20,519 bases of DNA, taken from assembly GCA_040905245.1 (NCBI GenBank), contig JBBDRX010000097.1, positions 1-20,519 on the forward strand, in the 5' to 3' direction. The position numbers and the translations under genes are program-made. Shown in pieces: positions 8,393-15,259 of the stretch; position 1 is the stretch's first letter, and each line of letters opens with the position of its first letter. Origin of the DNA: JBBDRX01 sp040905245 (GTDB lineage Bacteria > Bacteroidota > Rhodothermia > Balneolales > Balneolaceae). Under the pieces are notes generated by a model. The model was given only the letters and a program-made list of their open reading frames with translations, was not told the DNA's origin and did not search any database.

Positions 8393-8890
8393 TCAGGTCG
8401 ATTTGATCTTGTCGCCGCGCCCCTGCCGTTTTTTGCACGTTTCGGTATCCTTGCAGGTGCCAAGCAGATGGAGGGAGTGACCGCTGATTTTGAAATCGTG
8501 AATCTCTTCCATCATTCGCTGTATTTCCAGAATACGCGGGTCACAAAACTCGATAACCAGCCCGCACTCTTTGCAGATCATGTGATCGTGCTGCTGGTAG
8601 GCGTATGCCCGTTCGTAGTAGTACTGGTTTTTGCCAAACTGCTGGCGGAGCACAAGCCCACACTCTACGAGCAGGTCCAGGGTGTTATAGACGGTCGCCC
8701 GTGAAACACGGGTACCGGCACTCTTCATATTGAAAAAGATATCATCGGCATCGAAGTGCCCGTCTGCCTGATAGATCTCTTCCAGAACCATGAACCGTTC
8801 CGGTGTCTGACGCTGATTGTGTTCCTTCAGATAGGTGCGAAAAATCTCCTTCACCAGGGTGATGGTCTCTTCTTGGGCCGGATGTGCCAT
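8393..8890 (-). CDS. Fur-family transcriptional regulator
   Basis: DNA-binding metalloregulator of 165 residues. The N-terminal winged helix (about 8-85) has RQTPERFMVLEEIY and the recognition helix region RVSRATVYNTLDLL. The C-terminal dimerisation domain begins with HDHMICKECG (101-110). It has metal ligands H45, H101 and H103 and a structural-zinc cysteine set: C106/C109 and C146/C152 (CKDTETC). The sequence shows a Fur-superfamily repressor but does not decide between iron (Fur), peroxide (PerR) and zinc (Zur) sensing; the histidine-rich HDH favours Fur or PerR. It is convergent with ftsX with zero spacing and downstream of a small membrane-protein gene on the same strand. Confidence 0.92.
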   Translation of the reverse strand: MAHPAQEETITLVKEIFRTYLKEHNQRQTPERFMVLEEIYQADGHFDADDIFFNMKSAGTRVSRATVYNTLDLLVECGLVLRQQFGKNQYYYERAYAYQQHDHMICKECGLVIEFCDPRILEIQRMMEEIHDFKISGHSLHLLGTCKDTETCKKRQGRGDKIKST

Positions 8891-8946
8891 AGTATTAAAA
8901 TCAATGGATCAGTATTGGTACGTCGATTCCGGAGCGGTTCGGACAA

Positions 8947-8972
8947 GCTGCCCCGGTGGGGTTCCGGGCAGG
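8947..8972 (-). terminator. G+C-rich hairpin between the small membrane-protein gene and fur-like gene
   Basis: CTGCCCCGG and CCGGGCAG can pair with one bulged base around a seven-base loop. It lies about 30 bp after the membrane-protein stop and before the fur-like start. It has no T tract, so it could be a rho-assisted end, an attenuator or chance. Confidence 0.3.
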
Positions 8973-9001
8973 TGGTCGCGGTCCGTCCCGGCAGATTCCG
9001 C

Positions 9002-9415
9002 TCAGTTTTGCGGACTCTCCCCGCCTTCTTCGGACGAGGCGGTGGCTACCGGCGCTTTTCGCGCATTGATAAAGGAGCGGATCCCCAACACCACAAAATA
9101 GATGCAGAGAATCGCCATCAGAGCCTGAGAATAGGCGGCAGCCGGTCTTTCAAGCGGTGTTCCGCTCAATACATTCAAAACACTCGTCAACCCCCCGAAC
9201 GTTCCGATAATTCCGAAAATGGCCAGTAGAAGAGCGGCATGCATGGCGTGTTTTCGCATCGATTCGTTGCGTGCCCCGAGATAACCCAGTCCGACAAACA
9301 CCACTCCGAAGGCGGACGGAATCAGTGCGGTGTAGCTGACTCCACCGGTTGCAATGTAGGAGATGATTCCGAGTAGAAAAAGGACGAGGCCGATGGCTTT
9401 GCTGACAGTAGGCAT
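9002..9415 (-). CDS. Small membrane protein with four predicted helices, unknown function
   Basis: I do not recognise the family. The 137-residue product has four clear hydrophobic segments (about 5-24, 29-47, 59-80 and 96-115). A basic cluster, ARNESMRKHAMH, sits between helices two and three. A short hydrophilic tail rich in Ala, Ser and Glu follows helix four (ARKAPVATASSEEGGESPQN). There are no catalytic motifs. It starts 6 bp after the cysteine desulfurase stop, so the two are very likely co-transcribed. That placement gives no clear functional link. Reading-frame quality and operon position make it a real gene. Confidence 0.8.
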   Translation of the reverse strand: MPTVSKAIGLVLFLLGIISYIATGGVSYTALIPSAFGVVFVGLGYLGARNESMRKHAMHAALLLAIFGIIGTFGGLTSVLNVLSGTPLERPAAAYSQALMAILCIYFVVLGIRSFINARKAPVATASSEEGGESPQN

Positions 9416-9421
9416 GACAGT

Positions 9422-10612
9422 TCAGGTGATGGGTTGATTCAGGGTTGACATCCGTTTCAGTACACGTTCAAGTTTTTCGACAAACAAGTCGGCCTCTTCG
9501 GGGCGGTTGCCCCGCCCGAAACTGATTCGCACACTCGCATTGGCAAGTGTACTCTCCAGGCCGATCGCCGTGAGAACGTGTGAAGGTTCAACGGCCCCGG
9601 ACGTACAGGCCGATCCGTTCGAAACGCATACTCCTTCAATATCGAGATTCAGGAGCAACATTTCACCATCAAACGTCTGGCCGGGGGACGGGTTGAACCG
9701 GAGGTTGAGAATGTGCGGAATGACTCTCTCAGGCGGTGTATTGAGTTGATACTGGCCCGGAAGTTTCTGATCCAGTTTCTCCAGAACACGTGTCCGCAAG
9801 GCCTGGCAGTGCGCATGGTCCGCGTCCATCTGCTCCTGCGCAATTTCCAGTGCTTTTCGCAGGCCTACGATGCCGAGAACATTGGACGTACCGCCACGCC
9901 GCCCCCTCTCCTGCGACCCACCATGCATCCATGAAGCCCAGTCCACCCCCTCGCGCACCACCAACACGCCCGTGCCCTTGGGCCCGTAGAACTTGTGGCC
10001 GCTCAGGCTGGCCAGATCCGGCCCCGCGCGTCCCAGGTCCAGCGGAATCTTTCCCGCACTCTGCACGCAGTCCGAATGAAACGGAACGCCCTTCTCATGG
10101 CAGACCCCGGCAATCTCTTCGATCGGGTTCACTGAGCCCAGCTCGTTGTTTACGTGCATGATCGACACCAGTGCCGTATGCTCTCCAATGGCGTCTGACA
10201 CCTGCTTCGGGCTAATCCTGCCGAAGCTGTCGGGCTGCAGGAAGATCACCGTCGCCCCGTGGGCCTTCAGCGCCTCCGCCGTCTGCCGGACCGCGTTGTG
10301 TTCGGCTTCGGAGGTAATAATTTCCGTCCGGTTGGTTGTCTCCTGGTTCTTTGCGGCAAAAAAGAGCCCCTTGATCGCCGCGTTGTTGCTCTCGGTTCCG
10401 CCGCTGGTAAAGATCACCTCTGACGGCTTTACATTCAGAATATCGGCCACCGATTCCCGCGACTCTTCCAGCGCTACTTTTGCTGTCTGGCCGGCCTGAT
10501 GAACCGAACTGGCATTTCCGAAATGATCGGTAAGCCAGGGCATCATCTCTTCCAGAACACGCCGGTCCAGTGGGGTGGTGGCAGCGTGATCAAAGTAGAT
10601 CGGGTTCTGCAT
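9422..10612 (-). CDS. Cysteine desulfurase, NifS/IscS type
   Basis: PLP enzyme that removes sulfur from cysteine as an enzyme-bound persulfide for Fe-S clusters and thiolated tRNA. It has 396 residues. The motifs are YFDHAATTP at the start, SGGTESNN (70-77), EAEHNAV with H105 stacking on PLP, HSDCVQ with D181, and the Schiff-base lysine K207 in SGHKFYGPKGTG. The catalytic loop is SNGSACTSG with C336, typical of group I (IscS/NifS) rather than SufS. No iscU, iscR or mnmA is adjacent, so its partner pathway is not shown. It is followed 6 bp later by a small membrane-protein gene. Its upstream side is where the A+T-rich island begins. Confidence 0.94.
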   Translation of the reverse strand: MQNPIYFDHAATTPLDRRVLEEMMPWLTDHFGNASSVHQAGQTAKVALEESRESVADILNVKPSEVIFTSGGTESNNAAIKGLFFAAKNQETTNRTEIITSEAEHNAVRQTAEALKAHGATVIFLQPDSFGRISPKQVSDAIGEHTALVSIMHVNNELGSVNPIEEIAGVCHEKGVPFHSDCVQSAGKIPLDLGRAGPDLASLSGHKFYGPKGTGVLVVREGVDWASWMHGGSQERGRRGGTSNVLGIVGLRKALEIAQEQMDADHAHCQALRTRVLEKLDQKLPGQYQLNTPPERVIPHILNLRFNPSPGQTFDGEMLLLNLDIEGVCVSNGSACTSGAVEPSHVLTAIGLESTLANASVRISFGRGNRPEEADLFVEKLERVLKRMSTLNQPIT

Positions 10613-10724
10613 GGCGGTTGCGGATTTGTTTTTAGTCAGAATCGTAACAGGGAAAGGTATGGAATAACAGTCTCATAGTCATTTGGTTTGGGCAATCAGA
10701 CTCCAATGGAAGTGCAGCTTTGCC

Positions 10725-11522
10725 TTATAATCTACTAATAACTTCGTTCATGATTCTTTCATATGCTTCATCTTGGTCATACTCGATTTCAGGTCTAAGA
10801 AGAGCTATAATATCTCCTGTAAACTCATTGTCTTGCATCTTTTCAATCAGATTTAGCTCAAATTCGCGGGCGGTGGGTGCTTTATTATTTTCCTCTTCCA
10901 AATATGCGTAAAAACTCTCGATGATTTTGTCTATATCTACATCAAAGGTTTCAATAGCATGATGGAGATCAAATAAATCACGTCCTTTTTTTCGCTGGTA
11001 TAATGCCCTGAGTTTAGTTCCCAGGAGTTCTTCAAGTTGATAGGTTGTTACTTCTGTGCATCCTCGATACCAAGGGTTATCTATCAAATAGGTTTCTTTT
11101 TGTAAACCCAACACACTAAAGTGCTCTCTTGTATTGATTTCAATTTTTAACCGCATTCTGGGCGGTGGAGATATTTCCGGTTCAAATGAATAATAAACCG
11201 TGCAGTTATGTTCGTTCAGTTTAACTTGTCGGTCATTTTTCCCTCCCAGGAATAGTAGTTGATCTCTAATGGCTTCCAGCATAGGTTTGGCAGAAGCCGG
11301 TCTTAACTGAACGAGATCAATATCCTCTGAATATCTCGCTGGAGGATGCAGGTATAATTTATGTAGTGCTGTACCGCCTCTGAATGCGAGGTGTTCTTTC
11401 AAAAAGTCATTGGAAAATATCTCTACAACGGCTCTTGAAATAATTAAATCTTGTTCAACTTGAGAAGATTCGCTCCAGGGAGCCATAGATCTCCATGCAT
11501 CTATATAAGCCTTGGGAATCAT
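10725..11522 (-). CDS. AbiEii/AbiGii-type nucleotidyltransferase toxin
   Basis: Predicted toxin half of a type IV AbiE-like abortive-infection system, a nucleotidyltransferase of the AbiEii/DUF1814 family. It has 265 residues. The core motif is FRGGTALHKLYL followed by YSEDIDLV (G49-G50-T51 with D67 and D69), the G-[GS]-x9-13-D-x-D metal site. RLKIEINTREH gives the third acidic position. The C-terminal conserved block is ELLGTKLRALYQRKKGRDLFDL. Family toxins stop growth when phage or plasmid signals release them; characterised relatives modify tRNA. The start ATG overlaps the stop of the upstream antitoxin gene by four bases (ATGA), the standard coupled arrangement. Both genes are A+T-rich compared with their neighbours. 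Confidence 0.9.
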   Translation of the reverse strand: MIPKAYIDAWRSMAPWSESSQVEQDLIISRAVVEIFSNDFLKEHLAFRGGTALHKLYLHPPARYSEDIDLVQLRPASAKPMLEAIRDQLLFLGGKNDRQVKLNEHNCTVYYSFEPEISPPPRMRLKIEINTREHFSVLGLQKETYLIDNPWYRGCTEVTTYQLEELLGTKLRALYQRKKGRDLFDLHHAIETFDVDIDKIIESFYAYLEEENNKAPTAREFELNLIEKMQDNEFTGDIIALLRPEIEYDQDEAYERIMNEVISRL

Positions 11523-12352
11523 AGATCGTCAACTGCTACATTCATATTTGGGATTATTTTCCAACGGTTTGGTGCTTTTTGATTTTCACTGCCTGTTTTG
11601 GGGTTTAGTTGTGTCGGGTAGTATTTTCGGTCGCTTAACGAGTTATATAAGGTATTTGCCAATGTGGTTTTCTGAAGCACTATTTCAAACAGGTATCCCA
11701 ACCGTTGAAGAGTCGTTGTTTGAGGGAAATTATCAGCCGTTTTAGCAAGTAGATCTGGTTTTAGTTCTGAGGCTAGTTCAGCCAATACGGTTGCTGCTCG
11801 GTTGATACCTCCAATGCGGTCTGAGTAAAAGACCAAATCAAAGGCCGTTAATGCCGGACCCGAAATATTGATATATCCAGCATCCGTTTTCTGATGAGTT
11901 ACCAATTCTGTGTTCCAGCTTTTTTTTAGACAAAAGATAATTGATTGTTGCCTGTTTTTGATAGGCCTTAAATAAGGAGGTTCAGAGACAACAAAATGTG
12001 TTTGTGGTTGCTGATGTGCTGCTCCGTGATACATAGCTGCTGTCAAAAGGCCAACATAGTACTTCCGTTCCAGGAAGTTCATCAGTTCATTCACGAAATA
12101 ATTCAATGGAAGGGTTTGATGGGACGCATACTCAGCAGGTATGATTAAATAGAAATTCTGTCGAAGCCTTGAGATTTGCACTTTGTCGGATAACCGCTGA
12201 ATTACTTTATGGTAAGCCTCATCAGATAAATTAAACTCGGAAATGACTTCATCACCGGTAAACGTATATCGGCCCCTGCTGCGAAGATGATCCAAGTAGC
12301 GGTTGAGGTACTCGTAAGTATTACCAGGGCTCATATTAGTTCGAAACTGCAT
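11519..12352 (-). CDS. AbiEi-type antitoxin / winged-helix autoregulator
   Basis: Predicted antitoxin of the AbiE-like pair, 277 residues. The N-terminal region (about 10-75) reads as a winged helix (TFTGDEVISEFNLSDEAYHKVIQRLSDKVQISRLRQNFYLI). The middle has the family-like YYVGLLTAAMYHGAAHQQP segment and TDAGYINISGPALTAFDLVFY. The C-terminal part is helical. The family represses its own promoter through an N-terminal DNA-binding domain and neutralises the nucleotidyltransferase. M1 at 12352 is the longest start; M7 at 12334 is equally plausible. A near-palindrome lies directly upstream and could be its operator. It overlaps the toxin gene by four bases. Confidence 0.87.
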   Translation of the reverse strand: MQFRTNMSPGNTYEYLNRYLDHLRSRGRYTFTGDEVISEFNLSDEAYHKVIQRLSDKVQISRLRQNFYLIIPAEYASHQTLPLNYFVNELMNFLERKYYVGLLTAAMYHGAAHQQPQTHFVVSEPPYLRPIKNRQQSIIFCLKKSWNTELVTHQKTDAGYINISGPALTAFDLVFYSDRIGGINRAATVLAELASELKPDLLAKTADNFPQTTTLQRLGYLFEIVLQKTTLANTLYNSLSDRKYYPTQLNPKTGSENQKAPNRWKIIPNMNVAVDDL

Positions 12353-12356
12353 TGAT

Positions 12357-12371
12357 GGACGAAATTCATCC
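12357..12371. promoter_or_regulatory. Near-palindromic candidate operator of the AbiE-like operon
   Basis: GGACGAAATTCATCC is a 15-bp dyad with six of seven arm pairs matching around a central base. It sits 5 bp upstream of the AbiEi-like start codon, where an autoregulating antitoxin could bind. The position is suggestive, but it is unproven. Confidence 0.35.
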
Positions 12372-12405
12372 GTTTATGCAGTTAAAAACTAAAAAAGACC
12401 GATTA

Positions 12406-12521
12406 ATAACAACTGAATTTCGGGACAGGGTGGATTGGATTGCAGCGCAGCCAGGATAGAAAGTCTGAATAAATTCTTATTTTGGGTACGTATTCAGCGA
12501 AGCCGTTATTCAGGGCGTTAT
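12406..12521. repeat. Long imperfect hairpin between the two divergent modules
   Basis: Outer arms pair ATAAC with GTTAT (12406-12410 and 12517-12521). CTGAAT pairs with ATTCAG (12413-12418 and 12508-12513), and CGG with CCG (12421-12423 and 12503-12505), with small internal loops. About 80 bases lie inside. The layout recalls an integron attC site, with GTTATAC at the right end, but spacer lengths do not fit well. It could also be a regulatory or terminator structure for the divergent genes. Confidence 0.35.
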
Positions 12522-12597
12522 ACCCACAATCACGAATCTGATTTCTATCAGGTTTCATTGCTAATAATTACATTGGAGTAAATCTAACACGTTTCTT

Positions 12598-12831
12598 ATG
12601 GCTACTGATTTTAAAAAAATTGAAAAGTCTGCTTTAAACCTGGATCAAAAGAATAAGGTTCGTTTAGTAGAGAAGCTATTGGAAAGTATGCGGGCCCAAA
12701 TTGATCCAGAAATTGAACAATCCTGGATTAAAGAAGTAAACAAGAGAAAAGAGTCGCTAAAGTCCGGCAAGGCATCCCTGCATTCTTCAGAGGAGGTAAT
12801 AAGGGAAGCAAGAAAACTTCTTCAAAAGTGA
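12598..12831 (+). CDS. Addiction-module component (antitoxin-like)
   Basis: Small protein of 77 residues of the 'putative addiction module component' type, the presumed antitoxin of the following RelE/ParE-like toxin. It is mostly charged and helical. The pattern LDQKNKVRLVEKLLESM followed by DPEIEQSWIKEVNKRKESLKSGK is characteristic of the family, in which the first part matches the L-x-x-x-E-R-x-x-L-x-x-x-L-x-x-S-L helix. It has no obvious DNA-binding fold of its own. Its stop overlaps the toxin's GTG start (GTGA), so translation is coupled. There is no strong ribosome-binding site. Codon use is A+T-rich, unlike pgk. Confidence 0.85.
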   Translation: MATDFKKIEKSALNLDQKNKVRLVEKLLESMRAQIDPEIEQSWIKEVNKRKESLKSGKASLHSSEEVIREARKLLQK

Positions 12832-13118
12832 TCATTAGATTTCATTCTGAAGCAAGAAAGGAATTTTTCAGGGCGGTTGAATTCTACGAAGAACAGGTTG
12901 TTGGGCTTGGATATGAGTTTATCGATGAGGTAGAGAAAGTGCTGGAAGTCATTGAGGCCAATCCCAATTCAGGTACAAAGATTACCAATTCTGAGAGAAG
13001 GTTTTTGGTATCCCGCTTTCCGTATGGAGTAATTTATACTGCCATACCCAACCAGATATTCATTTTTGCAGTTATGGATTTAAGACGTAAACCTGGCTAT
13101 TGGACATCTCGAAAATGA
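12828..13118 (+). CDS. RelE/ParE-family toxin
   Basis: Predicted toxin of a type II pair, 96 residues, GTG start. The family pattern is clear: IIRFHSEARKEFFRAVEFYEEQ at the N-terminus, GLGYEFIDEVEKVLEVIEANP in the middle helix, and the C-terminal strand block RRFLVSRFPYGVIYTAIPNQIFIFAVMDLRRKPGYW. The RRF, RFPYGVIY and DLRRKPGYW elements match the RelE/ParE superfamily. Whether it cuts ribosome-bound mRNA or poisons gyrase cannot be read from the sequence; the ParE-like ending makes gyrase a fair guess. It overlaps its antitoxin by four bases and lies 70 bp before pgk, with no clear terminator between. Confidence 0.9.
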   Translation: MIIRFHSEARKEFFRAVEFYEEQVVGLGYEFIDEVEKVLEVIEANPNSGTKITNSERRFLVSRFPYGVIYTAIPNQIFIFAVMDLRRKPGYWTSRK

Positions 13119-13188
13119 GACTGTGGATATAACAAGCGTTACTCGACATAAATCAAAAGTATAAAACAAAGCAAGAAAGGAGTATTGA

Positions 13189-14382
13189 ATGGTCAAGATG
13201 ACCCTCAAAGAGATTGACCCAACCGGAAAAACCGTTTTGATGCGAGTGGACTTTAATATTCCGATCAAGGATGGGAAGATCGGAGACGACAACCGGATCC
13301 GGCAGGCGCTGGAGTCGATCAACTATTTGACAGAACGGCAGGCAAAAGTGGTACTGACCAGCCACTTGGGCCGTCCCGGCGGGCAGCCGGACCCGGCCTA
13401 CAGCCTGCGTCCGGTCGCGGATCATCTGGCTACATTGGTGAAAACGCCCGTTCACTTTGCTTCGGACTGCATTGGAGAGGAGGCCCGTTCGGCCATCGAC
13501 AAAGCCGGTGCGGGAGAGATTGTCCTGCTGGAGAACGTGCGGTTTCACAAAGAGGAGAAGGCCAATGACGAAACGTTCAGCAAAGAGCTCGCCGCCCATG
13601 GGGACCTTTTTGTCAATGACGCTTTTGGATCCAGCCACCGGGCGCACGCGTCGGTAGCCGGGGTCGCCCGCTATCTGCAACCGGCTGTCTCGGGTTTTCT
13701 GCTCGAAAAAGAGATTCGCTATCTCGAGCAGAGTGTAAACAACCCCGACCGGCCGTTTGTCGCCATTCTGGGCGGCGCCAAGGTTTCCGACAAAATTGGA
13801 GTGATTCGCAACCTGCTGCCGAAGGTGGATACCATTTTGATCGGAGGTGGAATGACCTACATCTTCTACAGAGCCAAAGGCCTTCCGATCGGCAACTCGC
13901 TCATTGAAGAGGATAAGGTGGAGCTGGCCAAAGAGTTGATTCGCGAGGCCGAAGAGTCGGGAACCGAGTTGCTGCTTCCGCTCGATTCACGGGTGGCGCG
14001 GGAGTTTGCCAATGACGCGGAACAGAAGGTTGTCGGAGTTGACGGTATTGAAGACGGATGGATGGCACTGGACATCGGCCCGGAGAGTATGAAACTGTAC
14101 GCTACCCGGATTCGGGAGTCCAAGACGGTTCTCTGGAATGGCCCGATGGGTGTATTCGAGATGGAGAACTTCGCGAAAGGAACATTCAAGGTTGCCGAAG
14201 CACTGGCCGAAGCTACCCGAAAAGGGGCTACAACCATCATTGGAGGGGGAGACTCCGCCGCCGCTATCAAGAAGGCAGGCCTGGAGACGAGTGTATCTCA
14301 TGTTTCGACCGGTGGCGGAGCCAGTCTGGAGTACCTGGAAGGAAAGGAGCTGCCCGGAGTGGCTGCCCTGACCGACGCGTAA
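13189..14382 (+). CDS. pgk: Phosphoglycerate kinase
   Basis: Glycolytic enzyme that transfers the phosphate of 1,3-bisphosphoglycerate to ADP. It has 397 residues, standard length. Signature segments are LMRVDFNIPIKDGKI near the N-terminus, VVLTSHLGRPGG, LLENVRFHKEE, FVNDAFGSSHRAHAS, VAILGGAKVSDKI, TVLWNGPMGVFE and the nucleotide-site GGGDSAAAIKKAG. The start at 13189 has a strong AAAGGAG ribosome-binding site six bases upstream. M4 (13198) is a weaker option. The G+C-rich codon use contrasts with the A+T-rich island just before it. It is convergent with the HigBA-like unit and its flanking repeat on the other side. Confidence 0.98.
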   Translation: MVKMTLKEIDPTGKTVLMRVDFNIPIKDGKIGDDNRIRQALESINYLTERQAKVVLTSHLGRPGGQPDPAYSLRPVADHLATLVKTPVHFASDCIGEEARSAIDKAGAGEIVLLENVRFHKEEKANDETFSKELAAHGDLFVNDAFGSSHRAHASVAGVARYLQPAVSGFLLEKEIRYLEQSVNNPDRPFVAILGGAKVSDKIGVIRNLLPKVDTILIGGGMTYIFYRAKGLPIGNSLIEEDKVELAKELIREAEESGTELLLPLDSRVAREFANDAEQKVVGVDGIEDGWMALDIGPESMKLYATRIRESKTVLWNGPMGVFEMENFAKGTFKVAEALAEATRKGATTIIGGGDSAAAIKKAGLETSVSHVSTGGGASLEYLEGKELPGVAALTDA

Positions 14383-14383
14383 A

Positions 14384-14583
14384 AATTAAAACACCCATCT
14401 TGCCTGCAGCCCGATGTCGCTTCGCCGGTTTCCGGGGATAAATGCGGGCCCGGTGCCACTGCCATCGCGGTCCCGAAAGAGTGTCACTCCTGCCTTCAGC
14501 CAGATTTGGAGGCGTCGTGCGGGCCGGTAGTTGGCCAGCAGATAGGCGCGGTGGCCCCGGCTGTAGAGCATGGTGGAGGCGAA
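14384..14583. repeat. 200-bp direct repeat, copy A (next to pgk)
   Basis: Matches 15260-15459 at a constant offset of 876 bp with no gaps. The three differences are at 14392, 14443 and 14445, so identity is 197 of 200. Similarity stops abruptly at both ends. It starts two bases after the pgk stop and corresponds to the 3' end of the helix-hairpin-helix/barrel gene, including its stop codon. Confidence 0.97.
14386..14583 (-). pseudogene. Detached 3' fragment of the helix-hairpin-helix/beta-barrel gene
   Basis: Encodes the last 65 residues of the 739-residue neighbour, identical apart from one Ala for Thr change (GTGPAFIPG against GTGPTFIPG, two base changes in one codon). The stop is kept and the C-terminus WVF is the same. 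It has no start of its own except an internal ATG, and no ribosome-binding site. It is most simply a by-product of the insertion of the toxin-antitoxin unit, and marks where the original gene end lay beside pgk. Confidence 0.93.
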
Positions 14584-14587
14584 GGAT

Positions 14588-14905
14588 TTAAGCTACCTCC
14601 AGACGCCCTTCAAGAAGTTTTCCAATCTCTACCCTGGAGACACCGAGTTGAAGCAGTACTCTGATCATCAGGTCCAGAGAAACTCCCGGGTCACCGGTCT
14701 CCAGTTTAGCGATACGTGACTGGCTGGATCCGATAGCACGGGCAAGCTGACTCTGTGTCCATCCTTTCTTTGTTCGTCTTGATTTCACCATGTCATAGAT
14801 AGCCAGACGGATTTCTATATAGGCTTCCTCTTCCGGTGAGAGGTTCAAAAAATCGGATGTAGATCCTGTCCGGAATCCCTTCTTTTTCATTTTTTTCTTA
14901 TCCAT
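14588..14905 (-). CDS. XRE-type helix-turn-helix antitoxin (HigA-like)
   Basis: Presumed antitoxin and autorepressor of the HigB/HigA-like pair, 105 residues. A lysine-rich N-terminus (MDKKKMKKKG) is followed by a helical region (about 23-43). A classic XRE helix-turn-helix (about 50-71) follows: WTQSQLARAIGSSQSRIAKLE. The C-terminal helices (SLDLMIRVLLQLGVSRVEIGKLLEGRLEV) probably dimerise. Toxin-first gene order and HTH antitoxin are typical of higBA. Its start overlaps the end of the toxin gene by eight bases. The stop lies 4 bp from the 200-bp repeat. The likely target is the TATGTCA/TGACATA dyad upstream of the toxin. Confidence 0.9.
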   Translation of the reverse strand: MDKKKMKKKGFRTGSTSDFLNLSPEEEAYIEIRLAIYDMVKSRRTKKGWTQSQLARAIGSSQSRIAKLETGDPGVSLDLMIRVLLQLGVSRVEIGKLLEGRLEVA

Positions 14906-15218
14906 GGTACTGCATCAGTCGTTTTTTACATATTTCAATGATATGAAGTGGTGTTGTACGACTCTTCTTTGCAAATACTTCCAAAATGACAACGGCGTCC
15001 GAATCAATGAAATAGATAATCCGCCAGGTTTTGTTCTTGTCATTGATTCGAAGCTCATGACAATGATTCCCGATTGACGGCATTGGCCGGGAGTCTGGCA
15101 TTTCCAGCGAGTCGCCTCTCTGGAGCCTTCTAAGATGAAAACCGGCTTTTAATCGTGCCGTTGAAGAGAACGGCGGTGTTTTGATTTCTCCCTGAATCCA
15201 GACTAATGGTTTATCCAT
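14898..15218 (-). CDS. HigB-like / phage Gp49-like toxin
   Basis: Predicted type II toxin of the RelE superfamily, Gp49/HigB branch, 106 residues. The N-terminus LVWIQGEIKTPPF and helix STARLKAGFHLRRLQRGD match the family's opening strand and helix. The segments MPSIGNHCHELRI, KTWRIIYFID and VVILEVFAKKSRTTP match its core beta-sheet and the conserved F-x-KK-x motif. The last helix is EICKKRLMQY. Relatives are ribosome-dependent mRNA nucleases; that activity is inferred here. It is the first gene of the unit, overlapping the antitoxin by eight bases. The start ATG at 15218 lies 16 bp downstream of the candidate operator. Confidence 0.88.
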   Translation of the reverse strand: MDKPLVWIQGEIKTPPFSSTARLKAGFHLRRLQRGDSLEMPDSRPMPSIGNHCHELRINDKNKTWRIIYFIDSDAVVILEVFAKKSRTTPLHIIEICKKRLMQYHG

Positions 15219-15234
15219 TGCAGTCAGCTTTTAA

Positions 15235-15252
15235 TATGTCAAATATGACATA
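15235..15252. promoter_or_regulatory. Inverted-repeat operator candidate of the HigBA-like pair
   Basis: TATGTCA and TGACATA form a perfect 7-bp inverted repeat with a 4-bp spacer. It starts 16 bp upstream of the toxin start. HTH antitoxins usually bind such dyads over their promoter. On the minus strand it contains CATATTTG, one mismatch from the Bacteroidota -7 element TAnnTTTG. Whether this organism uses that promoter type is unknown. Confidence 0.6.
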
Positions 15253-15259
15253 ATTAGTC

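Larger units (their letters stand above)
10625..13150. mobile_element. A+T-rich island carrying two toxin-antitoxin-like modules
   Basis: Between the cysteine desulfurase and pgk, base composition drops sharply to A+T-rich, with poly-A codons such as AAA and ATT common, then recovers at pgk. All four genes inside are toxin-antitoxin type. Boundaries are approximate. I see no integrase, transposase or clear target duplication. A nine-base inverted match (10668-10676 with 13115-13123) lies near the two ends but may be chance. Acquisition by transfer is an inference from composition and gene type. Confidence 0.55.
14584..15259 (-). mobile_element. Compact HigBA-like toxin-antitoxin unit inserted between 200-bp repeats
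   Basis: A 676-bp segment lying exactly between the two repeat copies. It contains a toxin gene, an overlapping antitoxin gene and about 40 bp of promoter and operator sequence. The antitoxin stop is 4 bp from one repeat and the operator is 7 bp from the other, so hardly any sequence is left over. There is no transposase, integrase or terminal inverted repeat. Mobility is inferred from the flanking duplication. Confidence 0.75.

Noticed and set aside
10691..10724. GGCAA/TTGCC inverted repeat just after the AbiEii-like stop, as a terminator
   Set aside because: The stem is five base pairs with a long loop and no T tract on the relevant strand; too weak to call.
14386..14571. 61-residue frame in repeat copy A as an independent small gene
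   Set aside because: It is the copied tail of the barrel gene, starts at an internal Met codon and lacks a signal peptide or ribosome-binding site; annotated as a pseudogene fragment.
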